Assembly (NCBI GenBank): GCA_027487775.1
Contig: JAIYCY010000007.1
Location: forward strand, 107,518-171,517
Direction: 5' to 3'
From: Planctomycetaceae bacterium
GTDB taxonomy: Bacteria; Planctomycetota; Phycisphaerae; Tepidisphaerales; Tepidisphaeraceae
Length of the DNA: 64,000 nucleotides
Shown: piece by piece, positions 61,501-64,000 of the stretch
Layout of the letters: each line of letters starts with the position of its first letter
How positions within the stretch are numbered: position 1 is the first letter of the stretch
Made by a program: the position numbers and the translations under genes
Notes under the pieces: generated by a model
Told to the model about the DNA's origin: nothing
What the model saw: the letters and a program-made list of their open reading frames with translations, nothing else
The model's database searches: none

Positions 61501-64000
61501 TCAAAAACTTCACAATCAACCTGACCAATGCCAACGAGGCACCGGGAACTCCAACTCTATCCGGAAGCATCGTCAACGAACTCGCCGCCAACGGAACCGT
61601 CGTCGGAACCGCCGTCGCAAACGACTCAGATGCAGGTGACTCGATCACCTATTCGCTAACCAATAACGCTGGCGGCCGATTTGCAATCCACCCCACCACG
61701 GGCGTAATCACCGTCGCTGACGGAACTCTTCTCAATGCAGAATCAAACGGCCTCCACGGCATTACCATTCGCGCGACCGATGCAGGCGGACTGTCCCGGA
61801 ACCTCACCACCAATATCACTGTTAACAATATCAATGAGGCACCCTCTTCAATACACGTCGGCTTCGGAGCAAATCTCGTTTCAAACGGCAGCTTCGAAAG
61901 TTCAAATGGATGGGCCAGCAACGAGCCCCTGGAGTATCAAGCCGTGGGCAGCGCAGGTCATGCCGCGAGAGTCGCGTCCGACGGACAGCGATACCTAGAA
62001 CTTGATGCAGGCATCGCTACCGTCAACGCAATCTGGCAAGACCTCGCCACGACCGCAGGTCAACGATATTCAATCAGCTTCGATCATCTGGCCCGCTTCG
62101 ATGCCGCCTCCGCATCAAGCAACACCATCCAAGTTTACTGGGAGGGGAACCTTGTCGCATCCGTCAGCACTAGCAACCGAGATGAATGGACGAACCAAAA
62201 CTTCACCGTCACCGCCTCAACCAACGGGAGCCGACTCGAATTCCGCGAACCCACCTCCGACGGCCTCGGCTCCTTCATGGACAATGTTGCAGTGCGACAA
62301 GCAGTTTCGGTGAATGAAAACAGCCCTAACGGCACAGTAATCGGCACCGCCATCGCAAGCGACCCGGATGCGAATGGCACACTGACCTATTCCCTTCAAA
62401 ACAACGCCAGCGGTCGATTCGCCATCGACTCAAACTCGGGGGCCATCACCGTCGCCAACGGATCACTTCTCAACTTCGAAGCCGCAAACTCACACCAAAT
62501 CATCGTCCGAGTCGCCGATCAAGGCGGACTCACCTTCGACAAAGCCATCACCATCACACTCAACGACGTCAACGAACACGCCATCGGATCGATCACTGAT
62601 ACAAACACCGGCAGTAACTCCATCACAGAGAACGCCGCCAACGGAACCGTCGTCGGCATCACCGCGCTTGCTTCCGACGCCGACGCCACGAACAACGCCA
62701 TCACCTACAGCCTCACCAACAACGCCGGCGGACGCTTCGCCATCGACCCGACCACCGGCGTCGTCACCGTCGCCAACGGATCGCTGCTCGACCATGAATC
62801 AGCCACAAGCCACACGATCACCGTTCGCGCCGCCAGCAGCGACGGCAGCGCGTCGACAACCAATCTCACGATCGCCGTAGGCAACGTCAACGAGGCGCCG
62901 ACCGTGAGCCACGCGATCGCAGATCAGTCTGCCACGCAGGGCCAAAGCTTCAGCTTCACTGTACCGAACCGATCGGCCGGCGTGCTCGGCTTCGCAAACA
63001 ACACGACGGCCGGCAATCAGGTGTTCACCGAAGCGCTCGGCATGGCGTTCGACACGACCGACGCTGTCACCGTGACTCACCTCGGCGCGTTCGACGCCAA
63101 TGGAGACGGCATCACCACCAACATCACCCTGCGCATCTACGATCGCGACACGCAGCAGATCTACGCCCAGACCGTCGTGCCCGCTGGTACCAACGCGGTC
63201 CTCGAGAACGGGCACCGCTACATCGAACTCGCCTCACCCGTCGCCCTGCCGAGCGGTTTCCACGGCATGGTCGTCGCCTACGGCTTCAACGCGTCGAATC
63301 TGAACTACAACTCAATGGGCGGCGCGCAGGCGAACTTCGACGCGGCCGGCGACGGCGTGGTCTTTACTGGCGTCAACATGTGGGGCGGTATGAACTACCC
63401 GCTCAACGGCGACGGCGGCCCGACCGTCCGCTACGGCGGCGGCAGCTTCAAGGTCGGCACGGCCACGGCAGCCTTCGCCGACCCCGACGCCGGCGATGCG
63501 CTCACCTACTCCGCGACCCTAGCGGATGGCTCAGCTCTGCCTTCGTGGCTCAGCTTCGACGCAGCCACCCGCACCTTCTCCGGCACACCCACCAACGGCG
63601 ACGTAGGCAGTATCAACATCCGCGTCACCGCAACCGACGCCGGCGGACTATCTGCCAGCGACACGTTTGCGATCACTGTCAACAACACCAACGACGCGCC
63701 GACCGCCGACACACCGCTCGTCGATCAAAGTGCGACCGAAGACACAGCGTTTAGCTACCAGTTCGCCTCCAACGCGTTCAGTGATGTCGATGCAGGCGAC
63801 TCACTCACCTACTCCGCGACCCTAGCGGATGGCTCAGCTCTGCCTTCGTGGATCAGCTTCGACGCAGCCACCCGCACCTTCAGCGGCACGCCGACCAACA
63901 GCGACGTCGGCTCATTGAACATCCGCGTCACCGCGACCGACGCCGGCGGACTATCTGCCAGCGACACGTTTGCGATCACTGTCAACAACACCAACGACGC
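58578..64000 (+). CDS. Giant LEPR-XLL surface protein with RTX, cadherin and Ig-like repeats (runs off right edge)
   Basis: At least 1807 residues, open throughout. GTG 58578 has AAGGAG six bases upstream. A basic N-terminus is followed by LKSRQLEPRVLMSATWIDTD, the planctomycete LEPR-XLL export-type signature. Residues about 70-700 carry RTX nonapeptides (GGAGHDILFGNGGNDTLVGG and many more) that bind calcium; a domain with TIDEDGSLTLS-like Ig character follows. Then come cadherin-like repeats (VPENTPNGTVIGTAAASDVD, LTNNAGGRFAINATTGQIIV), a jelly-roll-like insert (ANLVSNGSFESSNGWASNEP to FMDNVAVRQA), more cadherin repeats, and He_PIG/Ig modules near the edge with 101-residue periodicity. Probably a cell-surface adhesin. 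The secretion route is not visible. Confidence 0.85.
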   Translation, partial: MARKRSEKKPSKNQSKPDLSAEDFGSLINGPVENPAPKKRARRAGLKSRQLEPRVLMSATWIDTDTGNPIAGPTSGNDTGTSDSDADNMDGGAGHDILFGNGGNDTLVGGDGNDTLFGGSGNDLFTAGLGADSMDGGSGSDHVSYSTSNAGINVNLTTSVGSGGHAQGDTLLNIETITGSAFNDTIVGSAAANTFNASAGADSYDGAAGNDIVSHSPSTAGVNVNLSTGIGIGGFAAGDTYLNIESVHGSSHNDTIIGSAANNYIRGANGADILDGGAGVDMVGYNGTTGAVNVSLTSGLAVTGAGTDTLSNFENLEGANQSTSHDTLEGSAGNNSITGLAGNDILYGRDGNDTLRGGSGADTLDGGDGIDLAIFGSGNHHINLDTGIGGTGTTGESVGDVYISIEDITSSSGNDTIIGSSAANLINQSTGNDYVDGGGGNDTIYASGGSDTIIGGAGIDRLTFSGSNAVMFDLATQSGSGGQADNKTISGFEEVDGSAFNDTLFGTTGNDTRINGGSGDDLIHGRGGNDTLLGSSGNDTFVYNPGDGTDFVDGGSDIDSVIINGSVANSTNYVVETGAEHNARTGSSYLDTRVVVSANGTVILELTSVENLRINATHANDSLTLVGDFGPTGITLTGLRFAGGNPANINLSGLTSSHSVTTDNGANDNALTGTTSANTLDGGEGNDTLFGRTGNDLLIGGPGLDLAIFTGASSEYSVTNNGNGTYTIVGPDGTDTLDGLELLQFTGGVTFTVEEAALGTAHANAPSQLNIDEDGSLTLSTTDGTAPILSAVGNITQTITLSVAHARVTLAQTDGLTFTTGDGDNDATIVFTGTIANINAAFDGMTIVPNPNYHGTDNLGLSIQSTAGGASAVVTIPIVVASVNDAVTDLTLSASTVPENTPNGTVIGTAAASDVDTALGESFIYELTNNAGGRFAINATTGQIIVADSSLLDFEAATSHGITVRVTDAAGSTFIKNFTINLTNANEAPGTPTLSGSIVNELAANGTVVGTAVANDSDAGDSITYSLTNNAGGRFAIHPTTGVITVADGTLLNAESNGLHGITIRATDAGGLSRNLTTNITVNNINEAPSSIHVGFGANLVSNGSFESSNGWASNEPLEYQAVGSAGHAARVASDGQRYLELDAGIATVNAIWQDLATTAGQRYSISFDHLARFDAASASSNTIQVYWEGNLVASVSTSNRDEWTNQNFTVTASTNGSRLEFREPTSDGLGSFMDNVAVRQAVSVNENSPNGTVIGTAIASDPDANGTLTYSLQNNASGRFAIDSNSGAITVANGSLLNFEAANSHQIIVRVADQGGLTFDKAITITLNDVNEHAIGSITDTNTGSNSITENAANGTVVGITALASDADATNNAITYSLTNNAGGRFAIDPTTGVVTVANGSLLDHESATSHTITVRAASSDGSASTTNLTIAVGNVNEAPTVSHAIADQSATQGQSFSFTVPNRSAGVLGFANNTTAGNQVFTEALGMAFDTTDAVTVTHLGAFDANGDGITTNITLRIYDRDTQQIYAQTVVPAGTNAVLENGHRYIELASPVALPSGFHGMVVAYGFNASNLNYNSMGGAQANFDAAGDGVVFTGVNMWGGMNYPLNGDGGPTVRYGGGSFKVGTATAAFADPDAGDALTYSATLADGSALPSWLSFDAATRTFSGTPTNGDVGSINIRVTATDAGGLSASDTFAITVNNTNDAPTADTPLVDQSATEDTAFSYQFASNAFSDVDAGDSLTYSATLADGSALPSWISFDAATRTFSGTPTNSDVGSLNIRVTATDAGGLSASDTFAITVNNTND
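63504..64000 (+). repeat. 303-base (101-residue) direct repeat in the giant protein
   Basis: The block starting at ACCTACTCCGCGACCCTAGC (63504) recurs at 63807 with few changes; the two copies encode nearly the same Ig-like module (SYSATLADGSALPSW style, then DAATRTFSGTPTN). The second copy runs off the window. Confidence 0.9.

Noticed and set aside
58616..64000. Numerous minus-strand and alternative-frame open frames under the giant repeat protein
   Set aside because: All lie within one uninterrupted plus-strand frame from 58578 to the edge; they mirror the RTX and cadherin repeats.

Overview
The window is GC-rich bacterial DNA that looks like a planctomycete, probably from the class Phycisphaerae. 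I infer this from several markers occurring together: two proteins with N-terminal LEPR-XLL-type motifs (LESRRLLA and LEPRVLMS), four proteins ending in PEP-CTERM anchors (two are amylases carrying dockerin-like EF-hand repeats), two large prepilin-like proteins with a [21 protein letters not shown] N-terminus, a TIGR03790-type exported protein, and a class II CPD photolyase. No rRNA operon is present. Two tRNAs are visible: Phe-GAA, and Ser-UGA on the minus strand.

Layout. 1-16.6 kb is mostly housekeeping: photolyase (partial, left edge), aspartate aminotransferase, frr, a GH29 fucosidase, DUF2237, dnaA with a very long linker, comF, fusA with a clear terminator, tRNA-Phe, a small unexplained transcription unit (11257-11652), a PEP-CTERM protein, an NrnA-like phosphoesterase, plsC and a pseudopilin-like protein. 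17-30.6 kb is an alpha-glucan locus: two tandem secreted GH13 amylases, a PEP-CTERM/dockerin protein, a divergent LacI regulator and a third secreted GH13 enzyme. 30.6-32.6 kb is a small decayed phage or integrative-element remnant abutting the 3' end of tRNA-Ser. 32.6-42.7 kb starts with a (Pro-acidic)n repeat protein and a second pseudopilin, followed by a rhamnogalacturonan locus: CE12 acetylesterase, a DUF6785-type multi-span membrane protein, LacI regulator, lipoprotein and PL11 lyase. 42.7-51.6 kb has a GT-C-type membrane protein, a subtilase, a TIGR03790 protein, typA, a DUF2726 protein and a small alpha/beta hydrolase.

51.6-54.4 kb is the most unusual part. It is an array of orphan polymorphic-toxin modules: three nearly identical pieces of a pretoxin HINT domain, interleaved with three different toxin C-terminal domains, each followed at once by its own putative immunity gene. 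No full-length parent toxin is in the window. It is followed by a NeuD-like acyltransferase, a small membrane protein and a soluble VirD4/TraG-like ATPase whose Walker B aspartate is replaced by cysteine. Last comes a giant LEPR-XLL/RTX/cadherin/Ig-repeat surface protein that runs off the right edge.

How they work together: the two glycan loci fit secreted depolymerases, anchored to the envelope by PEP-CTERM or lipid, under LacI-type control. The right end fits cell-surface interaction and interbacterial competition. Functional names rest on motif recognition by eye; no database search was run.
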